Positions 1 through 8,847 are shown, numbered from the stretch's first letter. The stretch is DNA of 64,000 nt from Streptomyces sp. NBC_01288 (GCF_035982055.1 NZ_CP108427.1:10291001-10355000), one strand, 5' to 3'. A program made the numbers and translations. The notes: a model not told the origin generated them from the sequence alone.

Positions 1-176
1 ACGGCATCGACGCGGACGTGGCGATGCGCGTCCTGCGCCGCCACTCCCAGTACGCCAACGTCAAACTCCGCACGCTGGCCCAGTCCGTGCGCGAGGCCGC
101 GCCCACGGCACCCGGCCGGCCCCAGCACGACCTGCACCAGCGGATCTCGGCGGTGCTGTACCCCGACCGCGACTGA
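1..176 (+). CDS. ANTAR-domain protein, C-terminal end (partial)
   Basis: This gene enters from the left edge and only its last 57 codons are present; the frame begins at base 3 and ends with TGA at 174-176. The segment RVLRRHSQYANVKLRTLA matches the end of an ANTAR domain, the three-helix RNA-binding unit of transcription antiterminators. In actinobacteria such domains usually sit at the C-terminus of GAF-ANTAR proteins, but the N-terminal domain is outside the window, so the sensor type cannot be stated. A poorly conserved tail of about 30 residues follows the domain. Confidence 0.8.
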   Translation, partial: GIDADVAMRVLRRHSQYANVKLRTLAQSVREAAPTAPGRPQHDLHQRISAVLYPDRD

Positions 177-226
177 GCGGGCGTCCCAGCTTCCGGAGAT
201 GTCGGCCGCTTGGGTGTCGCAATCTC

Positions 227-241
227 GGGTAGGCCAACCTC
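227..241. promoter_or_regulatory. candidate operator shared with the second MarR/SpoIIE locus
   Basis: The 15-mer GGGTAGGCCAACCTC lies about 50 bases before the first MarR gene. It matches 12 of 15 positions of AGGTATGCCAATCTC at 3208-3222, next to the second pair. A shared operator for these paralogous regulators is an inference from position and similarity. Confidence 0.3.
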
Positions 242-289
242 ATGAGCGGCGAATCACCACACTGCCGACTTCCCTGAGGTCTCGAACGC

Positions 290-778
290 GTGGCACCGCA
301 CGGGGAGGCGGACCGGAAACCGGCGCAGGCGGACGGCACGGACGCCGTCGCGGGCCGGATCGCCGATGCCGTGGACGGCCTGGCCGAGCTGTGGACCACG
401 GCGGCGGCCGAGGCGTCCGTACGGCTCTCCTCGCATCAACTGCGCGCCCTGCACGCCCTGGAGGCCACACCGGGCGCGAATCTGACCATGCTGGCGGAAC
501 GGCTCGACGCCGGCCTGCCCACGGTGAGCAGACTGTGCGACCGGCTGGAGGCGGCCGGGCTGCTGCTCAGGGAGGCCGCCCCGCACAATCGCAGGGAAAT
601 ACAACTGCGCCTCACCACCCACGGCCGCGAGGTGCTGGCCGAGGTGGCCGACCTCAGGTCCCGGGCGCTGACCGAGGTCGTACGCGGCATGGAACCGGAC
701 GACCGCGTGGCCCTGGAGCACGGACTGCGGGCGTTCGTCGAGGCGCAACGAGGTCGGGCGCCCGGTGAGGGTGGATGA
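290..778 (+). CDS. MarR-family transcriptional regulator (paralogue 1)
   Basis: This 162-residue protein has the length and layout of a MarR regulator: an N-terminal dimerisation helix, then a winged helix-turn-helix at about residues 50-110 with the recognition segment LPTVSRLCDRLEAAGLL and the wing NRREIQLRLTTHG. The start is GTG at 290, with a weak TGAGGT ribosome site about 11 bases upstream. It abuts the convergent SpoIIE-type phosphatase gene. It is clearly related to the MarR protein at 3350-3835 (both share SRLCDRL-AAG and RREV/I-L-L), so the regulators and phosphatases form two duplicated pairs. A ligand cannot be predicted. Confidence 0.88.
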   Translation: MAPHGEADRKPAQADGTDAVAGRIADAVDGLAELWTTAAAEASVRLSSHQLRALHALEATPGANLTMLAERLDAGLPTVSRLCDRLEAAGLLLREAAPHNRREIQLRLTTHGREVLAEVADLRSRALTEVVRGMEPDDRVALEHGLRAFVEAQRGRAPGEGG

Positions 779-1963
779 TCACGGCGTCGCGGGGTCGCGT
801 CCGTTCCAGTCCAGGCAGACCACGGCGGCGTCGGCGGTCAGGTCGGTGCTGCCGAAGTGCTCGACCAGGCTCGCCACCACCGAGCGTGCGACCTCCTGCG
901 GAGCCTGCGTCGGCGCCGCGTCGAGCGCCCGGCGCAGAGCGTCCTCGCCGAACACGGCGCCCGCCGGGGAACGGGCCCCGTGGACGCCGGTGCTCACCGC
1001 CACGAGCCGGTCACCGGGCCGTACGGAGAAGATCTGCTCCTCGTAGGCCGTCTCCTCGAACATGCCGAGCGGGAGCTGTGCATCCAGTTCGATCTGCTGC
1101 ACCGTGTCGCCGCGGCGGCGGTAGAGCCGGGGCGAGCCCGCGTCGACGGCCTGGACGGTGCCCGTCGCGAGATCGAAGCGGAGCAGCAGGGTCGAGGCGT
1201 ACACCTTGCCGCCGAACTGGGCGTAGACGGCCTGGTCGGCAAGGCGGGCCTGGTCGGAGAGGCTCACGCCGGCCCGGCGTGCGTTGCGCAGGGCGCCCAC
1301 CGTGACGCTGGTCAGCAGAGAGGCGTCGATGCCGCGGCCCATGCCGTCGGTGACCGTCACGGTCAGCCGGCTGCCGTCGGTGCTCCAGTCGAAGTTGTCG
1401 CCGCCGACGGTGTACGCGGGCTCCAGATGGGCGCCGATCACGAACTCCGGGCGACCGCAGCCGCGCCCCGGAAGAAGCTGCCACTGCATCTCGGCGGCCA
1501 GCGTGAGCCGCCTCGTACGGCGGGCCAGGAGGTACAGGTCGGTGTCGCGCTCCGCCGTCGCGATCTCGTGGCCCAGCGCGGTCGCGAACTCGGCGAGGCC
1601 GCGCACTCCGGCGGTGTCGGCACCGGCGGCGGGCAGCCGGGCGGAGAGGACACCGAGCCGGTCGCCGCGCACGGTGACGGGCACGTGCACGGCGGCCGTC
1701 CCGTCCTCGGGCGGTTCGACGACGGGCGTCTGCACGGTGAACGCCCGTCCCGCCGGCCCGTCGTAGGCGGACAGCGGTTCGCCGGTCCCCGGCAGCGGGG
1801 CGACCGGACGCAGCACGCGCAGGCCGTAGTCGGCGAGGAGGAGGGTGACGTCCCGGGCTCCGGCCCGGTCACCGAGCAGGCGGCGGGTCGTCTCCACCAG
1901 AGCGTTGGGCGGGGCCGACCGCAACTCGCTCTCCACAGAGGGGAGCGACTCAGAGGTGCTCAC
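779..1963 (-). CDS. GAF-like/SpoIIE-type PP2C phosphatase (paralogue 1, altered metal site)
   Basis: The 394-residue protein has a GAF-like N-terminal sensor region (about 20-150), a linker helix with AAEMQWQLLP, and a SpoIIE-type PP2C domain (about 175-385). Phosphatase motifs are GGDNFD at 187-192 and TDGMGRG at 205-211. The later SDG motif reads STG at 324-326, so a conserved metal-binding Asp is Thr. GTG at 1963 was chosen over GTG at 1972 because GGAAGG lies about nine bases before it. Such phosphatases normally dephosphorylate STAS anti-anti-sigma factors, and a kinase and STAS protein occur at 9.8-10.9 kb; a direct link is inference. Activity may be weakened or lost. Confidence 0.85.
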   Translation of the reverse strand: MSTSESLPSVESELRSAPPNALVETTRRLLGDRAGARDVTLLLADYGLRVLRPVAPLPGTGEPLSAYDGPAGRAFTVQTPVVEPPEDGTAAVHVPVTVRGDRLGVLSARLPAAGADTAGVRGLAEFATALGHEIATAERDTDLYLLARRTRRLTLAAEMQWQLLPGRGCGRPEFVIGAHLEPAYTVGGDNFDWSTDGSRLTVTVTDGMGRGIDASLLTSVTVGALRNARRAGVSLSDQARLADQAVYAQFGGKVYASTLLLRFDLATGTVQAVDAGSPRLYRRRGDTVQQIELDAQLPLGMFEETAYEEQIFSVRPGDRLVAVSTGVHGARSPAGAVFGEDALRRALDAAPTQAPQEVARSVVASLVEHFGSTDLTADAAVVCLDWNGRDPATP

Positions 1964-2037
1964 GGCGTTCACCCTTCCGGCTCAGTGTCTTCACACTAGC
2001 GTCACGCCGGTGGGTGCGGGGTACGACGGGGCGCACC

Positions 2038-3201
2038 TCACCGCCCCCGCCAGTCCAGGCACACCACCAAGGCGTCGTCGTCCGGAGTCGGCGTACCGCG
2101 GTGGCCGGTCAGCTCGCGCAGTACGGCCCGCGGCACCTCGGCGGCGGGCAGCAGCCTCGTGTGCTGGATCGCCCGCGCCAGCGCCGCGTCCCCGTACGCC
2201 TCACCCTTGGGCGAGGCGACGGCGTACACCCCGTCGCTGACGAACAGGAGCCGGTCCCCGGGCTCGATCCGGAAGTCCTGCTCGACGTAGTCGGTCTCCT
2301 CGAACATACCCAGCGGCAACTGCGCGTCGAAGGCGATCCGCTCCACCACCCCGTCGCGCAGCCGCAGCGTCTGCGGCGATCCGGCGTCCACCACCCGGGC
2401 CCGCCCGGTGGTGAGGTCGAAGTCGAACATCAACACGGACATGTGGCTACGGCCCTGATAGTGGGCGTACACGGCCTGGTCCGCGAGAGCCGCCTGGTCG
2501 GCGAGGGGGATGCCCGCCCGGCGCGCGTTGCGCAGGGCGTTGACCGCCAGGTTCGTCAGGAGCGATGCCTCTATGCCCTCGCCCATGCCGTTCGAGACGT
2601 AGAGCGTGAGGTGGTCGGCCGTGGCGGACCAGTCGAAGTTGTCCCCGTGGATCGCGTACGCGGGTTCCAGCTGCGCGCCCAGGTCGAACTCGGAACGGGA
2701 GCACGAGCGGCCGGGCAGCAGCTGCCACTGCATCTCCGCCGCCAGCGTGAGCCGGTCCTTGCGCCGGGCCCGCAGATACAGGTCCGTGTCGCGTTCGGCG
2801 ACCAGCACCTCGTGCCCCAACACCTCGGCCAGCTCGGCCAGTTCGGGAAGACACTCGCGCGCGTGGTCGCCGCCGGGCAGCGTCACCGAGAGCACGCCGA
2901 GACGGTCCCCGCGCACACTGATCGGAAGATGCACGCGCACACTGCCGTCGCCGAGGTTGCCCTCCACGAACGGTTCCTGCGCACCGAAGGCGCGGCCCGC
3001 CGGGGTGTTGTGCACGGAGACCGGCGGCAGAGTGTGCGGCAGGTCGGTCACGGGTTGCAGCACGGTCAGGCCGTAGTCGGCCATGAGCAGGTCCACGGAG
3101 TCCGCCGCGTAGTGCCGACCCAGCAACTGCCCGACGACGTCGGGGAGTTCGTGGGGAGCGGCCGTGCGCAGCGCCCGCTCGACAGCCATGAATCTGTTCA
3201 C
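2038..3201 (-). CDS. GAF-like/SpoIIE-type PP2C phosphatase (paralogue 2, altered metal site)
   Basis: This 387-residue protein has the same architecture as its neighbour at 779-1963 and is closely similar throughout, including LTLAAEMQWQLLPGR, so the two arose by duplication. The phosphatase domain has HGDNFD at 185-190 and SDGV at 322-325. The middle motif is SNGMGEG at 203-209, so a metal-binding Asp is Asn. The loss is in a different motif from that of the neighbour. The start is GTG at 3201 with no clear ribosome site; ATG at 3189 is an alternative. It diverges from the second MarR gene, whose product probably regulates it. Confidence 0.85.
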   Translation of the reverse strand: MNRFMAVERALRTAAPHELPDVVGQLLGRHYAADSVDLLMADYGLTVLQPVTDLPHTLPPVSVHNTPAGRAFGAQEPFVEGNLGDGSVRVHLPISVRGDRLGVLSVTLPGGDHARECLPELAELAEVLGHEVLVAERDTDLYLRARRKDRLTLAAEMQWQLLPGRSCSRSEFDLGAQLEPAYAIHGDNFDWSATADHLTLYVSNGMGEGIEASLLTNLAVNALRNARRAGIPLADQAALADQAVYAHYQGRSHMSVLMFDFDLTTGRARVVDAGSPQTLRLRDGVVERIAFDAQLPLGMFEETDYVEQDFRIEPGDRLLFVSDGVYAVASPKGEAYGDAALARAIQHTRLLPAAEVPRAVLRELTGHRGTPTPDDDALVVCLDWRGR

Positions 3202-3207
3202 GATCGT

Positions 3208-3222
3208 AGGTATGCCAATCTC
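3208..3222. promoter_or_regulatory. candidate MarR operator between divergent SpoIIE and MarR genes
   Basis: AGGTATGCCAATCTC lies in the 148-base divergent gap, close to the phosphatase start. It is the partner of the 15-mer at 227-241 (12 of 15 identical). The location suits repression of the phosphatase gene, but binding is not shown. Confidence 0.3.
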
Positions 3223-3349
3223 TCACCCGAGGCACACGTCGCCCGCCCTGCGGTGGGCCGTACGGCCCCGGCGTCGCGTGTCGTCTCGTCCATCCGTGTT
3301 CGTTGCGCGTGCCTAGTAGGCTGGGGTCCGTCCCTGTGCCTGCGAGAGT

Positions 3350-3835
3350 GTGACCGTGACGTCCTTCCACCCCCGCCCCGAACCCGACGAGGTCGCGCGC
3401 GTCACCTCTACGGCCGCGGAACTGCTGGAAGTCCTGTGGGGGCGAGCCTCGACGGCGCCCGCGTCAGCCTCGCAGCTGCGGGTCCTGTTCATCCTGGAAC
3501 ACCACGAGGGCATCAACCTGCGCACCCTCGCCGACCATCTCGCCTCGACCCCGCCGTCGACCAGCCGGCTGTGCGACCGTCTGCAGGCCGCCGGCTTCGT
3601 CGACCGCGAGGTGAGTCCCACGGACCGGCGCGAGGTGCGCCTGTACCTCAGCAGCCTGGGGCGGTCCTTCCTGTCGGACCTGCGGGCCCGGCGCGAGGAG
3701 GCGCTCGGCGCGGTGCTGGAACAGATGCCGGCCGCCGGGCGCAGCGCGCTCCTCACCGGCCTTGAGGCGTTCTGTGCGGTGGCGGCGGCGCAGATACACG
3801 ACCACGACGACTCCTCCGGCAGCCGCACCGCCTGA
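3350..3835 (+). CDS. MarR-family transcriptional regulator (paralogue 2)
   Basis: This 161-residue winged helix-turn-helix regulator resembles the MarR protein at 290-778; the DNA-binding segment includes TPPSTSRLCDRLQAAGFV and the wing TDRREVRLYL. The start is GTG at 3350 or the in-frame GTG at 3356; GCGAGAG upstream serves either. A -10-like TAGGCT lies at 3317-3322. It is transcribed away from the second SpoIIE-type phosphatase gene, the usual layout for a MarR regulator of its divergent neighbour. The last residues are hydrophilic and histidine-rich and may be disordered. Confidence 0.88.
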   Translation: MTVTSFHPRPEPDEVARVTSTAAELLEVLWGRASTAPASASQLRVLFILEHHEGINLRTLADHLASTPPSTSRLCDRLQAAGFVDREVSPTDRREVRLYLSSLGRSFLSDLRARREEALGAVLEQMPAAGRSALLTGLEAFCAVAAAQIHDHDDSSGSRTA

Positions 3836-3972
3836 CCGGGCCGCCCGGTGCACGGAGTGGCCTCCGCCGACCGCGACATCCCAGATCCTTCCCCCTGCTG
3901 CGACGACACCCGCTACTTTCTTGCCTCATGGCCATAGTTGTCAAACGGCAAGTGTCTCGGGTGTCCTCGTCC

Positions 3973-4545
3973 TCAGCCGAGTTCGGCGCCCTTGGCCGCC
4001 GCCTCTTCCTCGGAGTGCGCGTCACCGGTGGCGAGCGTGCCGCCCGCGCTCTCCAGGTGCGCCCGCACGAACCACTGGAACTGCTCCAGGTCGCGCAGCT
4101 GCCCGATCAGCAGGTCCTCGGTGGCGGGGTCGATGTCGCCCGCCTCCTTGATCCCGGCCCGGACGTCCTCGATCAACCCGGTGTAGACGAGGTTGAGCGC
4201 GCCGAGGTGGGCGATGGCGTCGGCCCGGCCGATGGAGTAGTCGTCCCAGGTGCGCTCGGCGACCAGCGCGCCCGGGGTGCCCGGTGCGACCCCGCCGAGC
4301 GCGGCGATGCGCTCGGCCACGTCGTCGGCCATCTCGCGTACCCGGTCGACCTGCGGGTCGATCATCTCGTGCACGGCGATGAAGTGCGGCCCGACGACGT
4401 TCCAGTGCACGTGCTTCAGCGTCAGGTGGAGATCGTTCAGCGAGTGGAGCCGCAGCCGCAGCACGCCGATCAGCCGGCCCGCGGCCTCGCGCTCGATACC
4501 GGGAACGGTGTACTTCGGGGTCAGGTCCTTGGTCTCCTCGGTCAT
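3973..4545 (-). CDS. dps: Dps-family ferritin-like DNA-protection protein
   Basis: At 190 residues this has the size of an actinobacterial Dps protein. The first helix carries LTLKHVHWNVVGPHF and then HEMIDPQVDRVREMADD, the His and Asp/Glu ferroxidase ligands used between subunits to oxidise Fe(II) with peroxide. The C-terminal tail is acidic and alanine-rich, so any DNA contact probably uses the N-terminus. The start ATG at 4545 has AGAGGTGA upstream. The pyruvate-oxidase-like enzyme upstream on the same strand can generate hydrogen peroxide in this family, so the pairing with Dps is sensible, although the 97-base gap may hold a separate promoter. Confidence 0.93.
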   Translation of the reverse strand: MTEETKDLTPKYTVPGIEREAAGRLIGVLRLRLHSLNDLHLTLKHVHWNVVGPHFIAVHEMIDPQVDRVREMADDVAERIAALGGVAPGTPGALVAERTWDDYSIGRADAIAHLGALNLVYTGLIEDVRAGIKEAGDIDPATEDLLIGQLRDLEQFQWFVRAHLESAGGTLATGDAHSEEEAAAKGAELG

Positions 4546-4642
4546 GGTTCACCTCTGGTCATTCGGTAGGGCGTGCGGTTCCTTACCTGGTCACGGGTGC
4601 CCCGGTCCGGCGAGGTCAGACATCCCGTCCCTGAGCGATACG

Positions 4643-6445
4643 TCACGATTGGCCCGAGTGTCCTCCGCCGGGCAGGAGATCCTGGATCTTGGCCCTGAAC
4701 CCCTGCCTGAGCACGGCGGCGCGATCGCTGTCGCCCTTGAGGACGGAGGACGCGGCGGCCTCGATCTGCTCCAGGGTGGAGTGCGGCGGGATCGGCGGTA
4801 CGGCGGGATCGGTCACGAAGTCCAGCACGCACGGCCGGTCGGCGGCCAGCGCGCTCTCCCAGGCGCCGGTCACCTCCTCCGGCTTCTCGACCCGGATGCC
4901 GGTCAGGCCCAGGGAGCGGGCGAAGTCGGCGTAGGCGACGTCGGGGATCGACTGCGAGGGCAGGAACTGAGGTGCGCCTTCCAGGCCGCGCATCTCCCAC
5001 GTCACCTGATTCAGATCCCGGTTGTTGAGCACGGCGACGATCAACCGCGGATCCGCCCATTCCTGCCAGTACTTGGCGACGGTGATCAGCTCGGCCATGC
5101 CGTTCATCTGCATCGCCCCGTCCCCGACGAGCGCGACGGCCGGCCGGTCACCGTGTGCGAATTTCGCACCGATGGCATACGGCACCCCCGCACCCATCGA
5201 GGCGAGCGTCCCCGACAGCGAGCCGCGCATCGCACCGCTCAACTTCAGGTGCCGGGCATACCAGTTGGCGGCCGAACCGGAGTCGGCGGACAGGATCACG
5301 TCGTCCGGGAGCAGACCGCTGAGCGCGTGCACGACGTACTCGGGGTTGACCGGATCGGCCTCGACGGCGGCCCGCCGCTCCATGACCTCCCACCAACGGG
5401 CCACATTGGCCTCGATCTTGACCCGCCACGCCGGATCCTCCATCTGCTCCAGCAACGGCAGCAGCCGGCGCAGCGTCGCGGCGGCGTCACCGACGAGATT
5501 CACCTCGAACGGATAGCGCATCCCCACCATGTGCGGATCGATGTCGATCTGAACGCTCCGCGCCTTGCCGAACTTCGGCAGGAACTGCGAGTAGGGGAAC
5601 GACGACCCGATCACCAGCAGCGAGTCGCACTCGCGCATCATCTCGTACGACGGCCGGGTGCCCAACAGCCCGATCGCGCCCGTGACATAGGGCAGGTCGT
5701 CGTCCAACGCGTCCTTGCCGAGCAGGGCTTTGGCGACCCCGGCACCGAGCCGGTCGGCGACCGCCATCACCTCCGCGCGGGCACCCCGCGCGCCCTGCCC
5801 GATCAAGATGGCCGTCTTTCCACCGGAGTTGAGCACATCGGCGGCCCGACGAAGGTCGTCGTCGTCCGGCACCACCGTGGAGTGCGGCATGCCCAGACTG
5901 GACGGCACCATCTTGAAGGCGTGCTCGGGCGGGGCGTAGGGGAGGTCCTGGACGTCGGCCGGGATGATCACGGCGGTCACCGTGCGGCGTGCCATGGCGG
6001 TGCGCAGTGCCCGGTCGAGGACGTTCGGCAACTGCTCCGGGACGGTGACCATTTCACAGAAGTCGGAGGCGACATCCTTGTAAAGACTCAGCAGATCGAC
6101 CTCCTGCTGATAACTGCCGCCCATGGCACTGCGGTTGGTCTGCCCGACGATCGCGACGACGGGCACGTGGTCGAGCTTCGCGTCGTAGAGGCCGTTGAGG
6201 AGATGGATCGCGCCGGGCCCCGAAGTGGCCACGCAGACACCGACCTTGCCGGAGAACTTGGCGTAGCCGACGGCCTCGAACGCGGCCGTCTCCTCGTGCC
6301 GTGCCTGGACGAAGCGGGGGTTGTCGTCCGCGCGGCCCCAGGCGGCGAGGAGTCCGTTGATGCCGTCGCCCGGGTAGGCGAATACGTGGGTGACGTCCCA
6401 CTCGCGCAGTCGCTGGAGGAGATGGTCCGAGACCTTGGTGGACAT
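4643..6445 (-). CDS. ThDP-dependent pyruvate oxidase/dehydrogenase (quinone)-like enzyme
   Basis: The 600-residue protein has the three-domain layout of the PoxB/acetolactate synthase superfamily: N-terminal Pyr domain with HEETAAFEAVGYAKFSGK containing the catalytic Glu, a central nucleotide-fold domain, and a PP domain with the ThDP-magnesium motif GDGAMQMNG and downstream NNRDLNQ. The family converts pyruvate to acetate or acetyl phosphate and CO2, passing electrons to quinone or oxygen. The Pyr-domain opening (FAYPGDGINGLL) fits the pyruvate oxidase branch better than acetolactate synthase, but the electron acceptor is unknown. GGAAGGAC precedes ATG at 6445. Confidence 0.88.
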   Translation of the reverse strand: MSTKVSDHLLQRLREWDVTHVFAYPGDGINGLLAAWGRADDNPRFVQARHEETAAFEAVGYAKFSGKVGVCVATSGPGAIHLLNGLYDAKLDHVPVVAIVGQTNRSAMGGSYQQEVDLLSLYKDVASDFCEMVTVPEQLPNVLDRALRTAMARRTVTAVIIPADVQDLPYAPPEHAFKMVPSSLGMPHSTVVPDDDDLRRAADVLNSGGKTAILIGQGARGARAEVMAVADRLGAGVAKALLGKDALDDDLPYVTGAIGLLGTRPSYEMMRECDSLLVIGSSFPYSQFLPKFGKARSVQIDIDPHMVGMRYPFEVNLVGDAAATLRRLLPLLEQMEDPAWRVKIEANVARWWEVMERRAAVEADPVNPEYVVHALSGLLPDDVILSADSGSAANWYARHLKLSGAMRGSLSGTLASMGAGVPYAIGAKFAHGDRPAVALVGDGAMQMNGMAELITVAKYWQEWADPRLIVAVLNNRDLNQVTWEMRGLEGAPQFLPSQSIPDVAYADFARSLGLTGIRVEKPEEVTGAWESALAADRPCVLDFVTDPAVPPIPPHSTLEQIEAAASSVLKGDSDRAAVLRQGFRAKIQDLLPGGGHSGQS

Positions 6446-6581
6446 GGGCGGGGTCCTTCCGGTGGGGGTGTCCGTCCGGTACGGACCTGCGCCGGGTACC
6501 CCGGAAGTCGCCCGACGACATGCCGCGGGCCGGAAGCTTTCGGCCTCCGGCCCGTTGTGCGGCCCCTGCTCCTCCGACTCG

Positions 6582-6761
6582 TCAGTCGTCGCCTCTGACG
6601 ATGTTGCCCTCGGTGAGGGTCTGCGGAGGCGGGGCCACGCTGTTGTCGTCGACGGGCGGGATACAGGTGCGTACGGCCTTTCCGCTACGGCGACGGGCCT
6701 TCGCCCAACCGGTCTCGGGCGGCAGATGCAGGTCTTCCTTCTTGACGGTGCGCGCGGTCAC
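6582..6761 (-). CDS. hypothetical 59-residue protein
   Basis: A short frame opens at GTG 6761 and ends at TGA 6582. An in-frame stop lies just upstream, so this GTG is the only plausible start; AGAGAG lies upstream as a weak ribosome site. The product is hydrophilic, has a basic middle (KARRRSGKAV), a single Cys and a proline-rich centre (SVAPPPQTL). It lies alone between the pyruvate-oxidase-like gene and a hydrolase gene, all on the same strand. Third-position GC is high. No family is recognised and it may not be real. Confidence 0.45.
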   Translation of the reverse strand: MTARTVKKEDLHLPPETGWAKARRRSGKAVRTCIPPVDDNSVAPPPQTLTEGNIVRGDD

Positions 6762-6878
6762 AGCGCTTCAACTTCTCTCTCTGCGTCAGAAATGTTCGGT
6801 CCTGGAGCTAACCGTTCGGGTCCCCGCCGGGCACGGACTCAAACGCCGCCGGCGGATTCGGCTCCCGGACCGTGGCGA

Positions 6879-7706
6879 TCAACTCCTGGCGAACTCAAGG
6901 AGATCCGCATTGAATCGCTCGGCGAATTTCGGCACCATCGCCAGGCCGTGCGGGGCGCCCGGGTAGACCTTGTAGATCGCGTCCTTGACGAGCTTCGACG
7001 ATTTGTCGCCGGAGGCCACGATGGGAACGATCTGGTCGTCGTCGCCGTGCACGATCAATGTCGGGACGTCGATCTTCTTGAGGTCCTCGGTGAGGTCGGT
7101 CTCGGAGAATGCCTTGACGCAGTCATAAGCGCCCTTGATTCCCACGGTCATGCTCCACAACCAGAACTCGTCACGGGTTCCCTGGGTGACGGTCGAGTCG
7201 TCCCGGTTGGCGCCGTAGAACGGGGCACTGAGATCCTTGTAGAACTGCGAACGGTCCGACTCCACACCGTTGCGGATCTCGTCGAAGACCTCGATCGGCA
7301 GGCCTTCCGGATTCGCGTCCGTCTTGAGCATGAGCGGCGGGATCGCCCCGACCAGGACCGCCTTGGCGACCCGGCCGGAACCGTGCCGGCCGATGTAGCG
7401 GGTGACCTCACCGCCGCCGGTCGAGTGCCCGACCAGGATCACGTCACGGAGATCCAGGGCTTCGATGACCGACGCGAGATCGTCGGCGTACGTGTCGAGG
7501 TCGTTGCCGTCCCAGGGCTGACCGGAGCGCCCGCCCCCGCGCCGGTCGTGTGCCACGGCCCGGAAGCCGTTGTCGGCCATCACCTTCAGCTGGGGATCCC
7601 ACGCGTCGGCGGTCAGCGGCCAGCCGTGGGAGAAGACGACGGGCTGCCCCGCTCCCCAGTCCTTGTAGAAGATCTGCGTGCCGTCCGAGCTGGTGGCGAA
7701 GGGCAT
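6879..7706 (-). CDS. alpha/beta hydrolase, non-haem chloroperoxidase-like
   Basis: The 275-residue protein is a compact alpha/beta hydrolase. It starts [18 protein letters not shown], shows the oxyanion region FSHGWPL, the nucleophile elbow GHSTGG, an acid residue in HGDDDQIVP and the catalytic His in PGAPHGLAM. These features match the non-haem chloroperoxidase/esterase group, whose physiological substrates are usually esters or lactones and whose perhydrolase activity is often a side reaction. GGGAGGAA precedes ATG at 7706. The gene diverges from another hydrolase gene of a different subgroup. No substrate can be named. Confidence 0.9.
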   Translation of the reverse strand: MPFATSSDGTQIFYKDWGAGQPVVFSHGWPLTADAWDPQLKVMADNGFRAVAHDRRGGGRSGQPWDGNDLDTYADDLASVIEALDLRDVILVGHSTGGGEVTRYIGRHGSGRVAKAVLVGAIPPLMLKTDANPEGLPIEVFDEIRNGVESDRSQFYKDLSAPFYGANRDDSTVTQGTRDEFWLWSMTVGIKGAYDCVKAFSETDLTEDLKKIDVPTLIVHGDDDQIVPIVASGDKSSKLVKDAIYKVYPGAPHGLAMVPKFAERFNADLLEFARS

Positions 7707-7950
7707 GGTGTGTTCCTCCCGAAATGATCGGACTGTTTGAGTACGTCATACGGAGATTCGACGACGGCGAAGGGTCAGCGGCGAGAGGCGACCGGAATGA
7801 GCACGTCGACCACAACACTCTAGGTGAGGCGAGGAACTTCCGCGTGTCGAGCGAATTCCTGGCCGCTTCCACCGTAACCCGGGGGTGGAACGAAAAACGT
7901 CAGACCGCAGTTCGATCTTTCGCACCCGTGCGATGGCTACCGTTTCGGTC

Positions 7951-8847
7951 ATGCCAGAACTGACAGCACGGAACGTCGGCCCGTCCGGAATCGAGATCGC
8001 CTACGAACGTTTCGGTGACCCCGAGGCGTCGCCGGCCCTGCTGATCATGGGAGCGGGCGCCCAGATGATCAATTGGCCGGAGGAATTCTGCCAGGCGCTG
8101 GTCGACCGGGGTCTGCACGTGATCCGGTTCGACACCCGCGACGCCGGCCGCTCGACCCATTTCCCCGACGCACCCGTACCGGACTTCCCGGCGGCCCTGT
8201 CCGGCGACCTTTCCACAGCGTCCTACACACTCTCCGACCTGGCGGCCGACACCGTGGGCCTGCTCGACGCACTCGGCATCACCGGGGCACACCTCGTCGG
8301 CTCCTCGATGGGCGGGATGATCGCCCAGATGATCGCGATCGAGTACCCGGAGCGGACCCGGTCGCTCACCTCGATGATGTCCACGACCGGCGAGCCCGGC
8401 GTCGGCGAGGCCGACTTCTCCTTGTTCGCCGAACTGGGGGCACCGCCGCAGGACCGGGAGGCCTTCGTCGAGTGGCAGGTGCGCGCCCTGCGGCTCGCCG
8501 CGTCACCCGGCTTCCCGTTCGACGCGACCGCCGCGGCCGAGCGCGCCGGCCGAGTCTTCGACCGGGGCTACGACGCCCTCGGCATCCAGCGCCAGGGCCT
8601 CGCGGTGGTGGCCACGGGCGACCGTACCGAACGGCTGCGGTCGCTGCGCGTGCCCACACTGGTGGTGCACGGCGCCGACGACATCGTGTGCGACGTCAGC
8701 GGCGGTCGCGCCACGGCCGCGGCCGTCCCGGACGCCGAACTGCTGATCGTGGAGGGAATGGGCCACGGCCTCCCGCGCGAACTGTGGCCCGAACTCGCCG
8801 ACAGCATCAGTGAGTTCATCCACCACGTCGAGACGGTGACAGCCTGA
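7951..8847 (+). CDS. alpha/beta hydrolase
   Basis: This 298-residue protein has the classic hydrolase order: IMGAGAQMINWP (oxyanion region), DTRDAGRST, nucleophile elbow VGSSMGG, acid region VHGADD and catalytic His in GMGHGLP. It resembles the RdmC/aclacinomycin esterase-like hydrolases, which include pathway esterases, but no substrate is evident. The start at ATG 7951 begins the conserved fold; GTG 7885 and ATG 7933 are in frame upstream but have no better ribosome site. TACCGT ends seven bases before this ATG, so a leaderless message is possible. Confidence 0.85.
   Translation: MPELTARNVGPSGIEIAYERFGDPEASPALLIMGAGAQMINWPEEFCQALVDRGLHVIRFDTRDAGRSTHFPDAPVPDFPAALSGDLSTASYTLSDLAADTVGLLDALGITGAHLVGSSMGGMIAQMIAIEYPERTRSLTSMMSTTGEPGVGEADFSLFAELGAPPQDREAFVEWQVRALRLAASPGFPFDATAAAERAGRVFDRGYDALGIQRQGLAVVATGDRTERLRSLRVPTLVVHGADDIVCDVSGGRATAAAVPDAELLIVEGMGHGLPRELWPELADSISEFIHHVETVTA

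Noticed and set aside
4250-6598. Long plus-strand frame opposite the pyruvate-oxidase-like gene
   Set aside because: Antisense shadow caused by third-position GC; the ThDP enzyme on the other strand has complete motifs.
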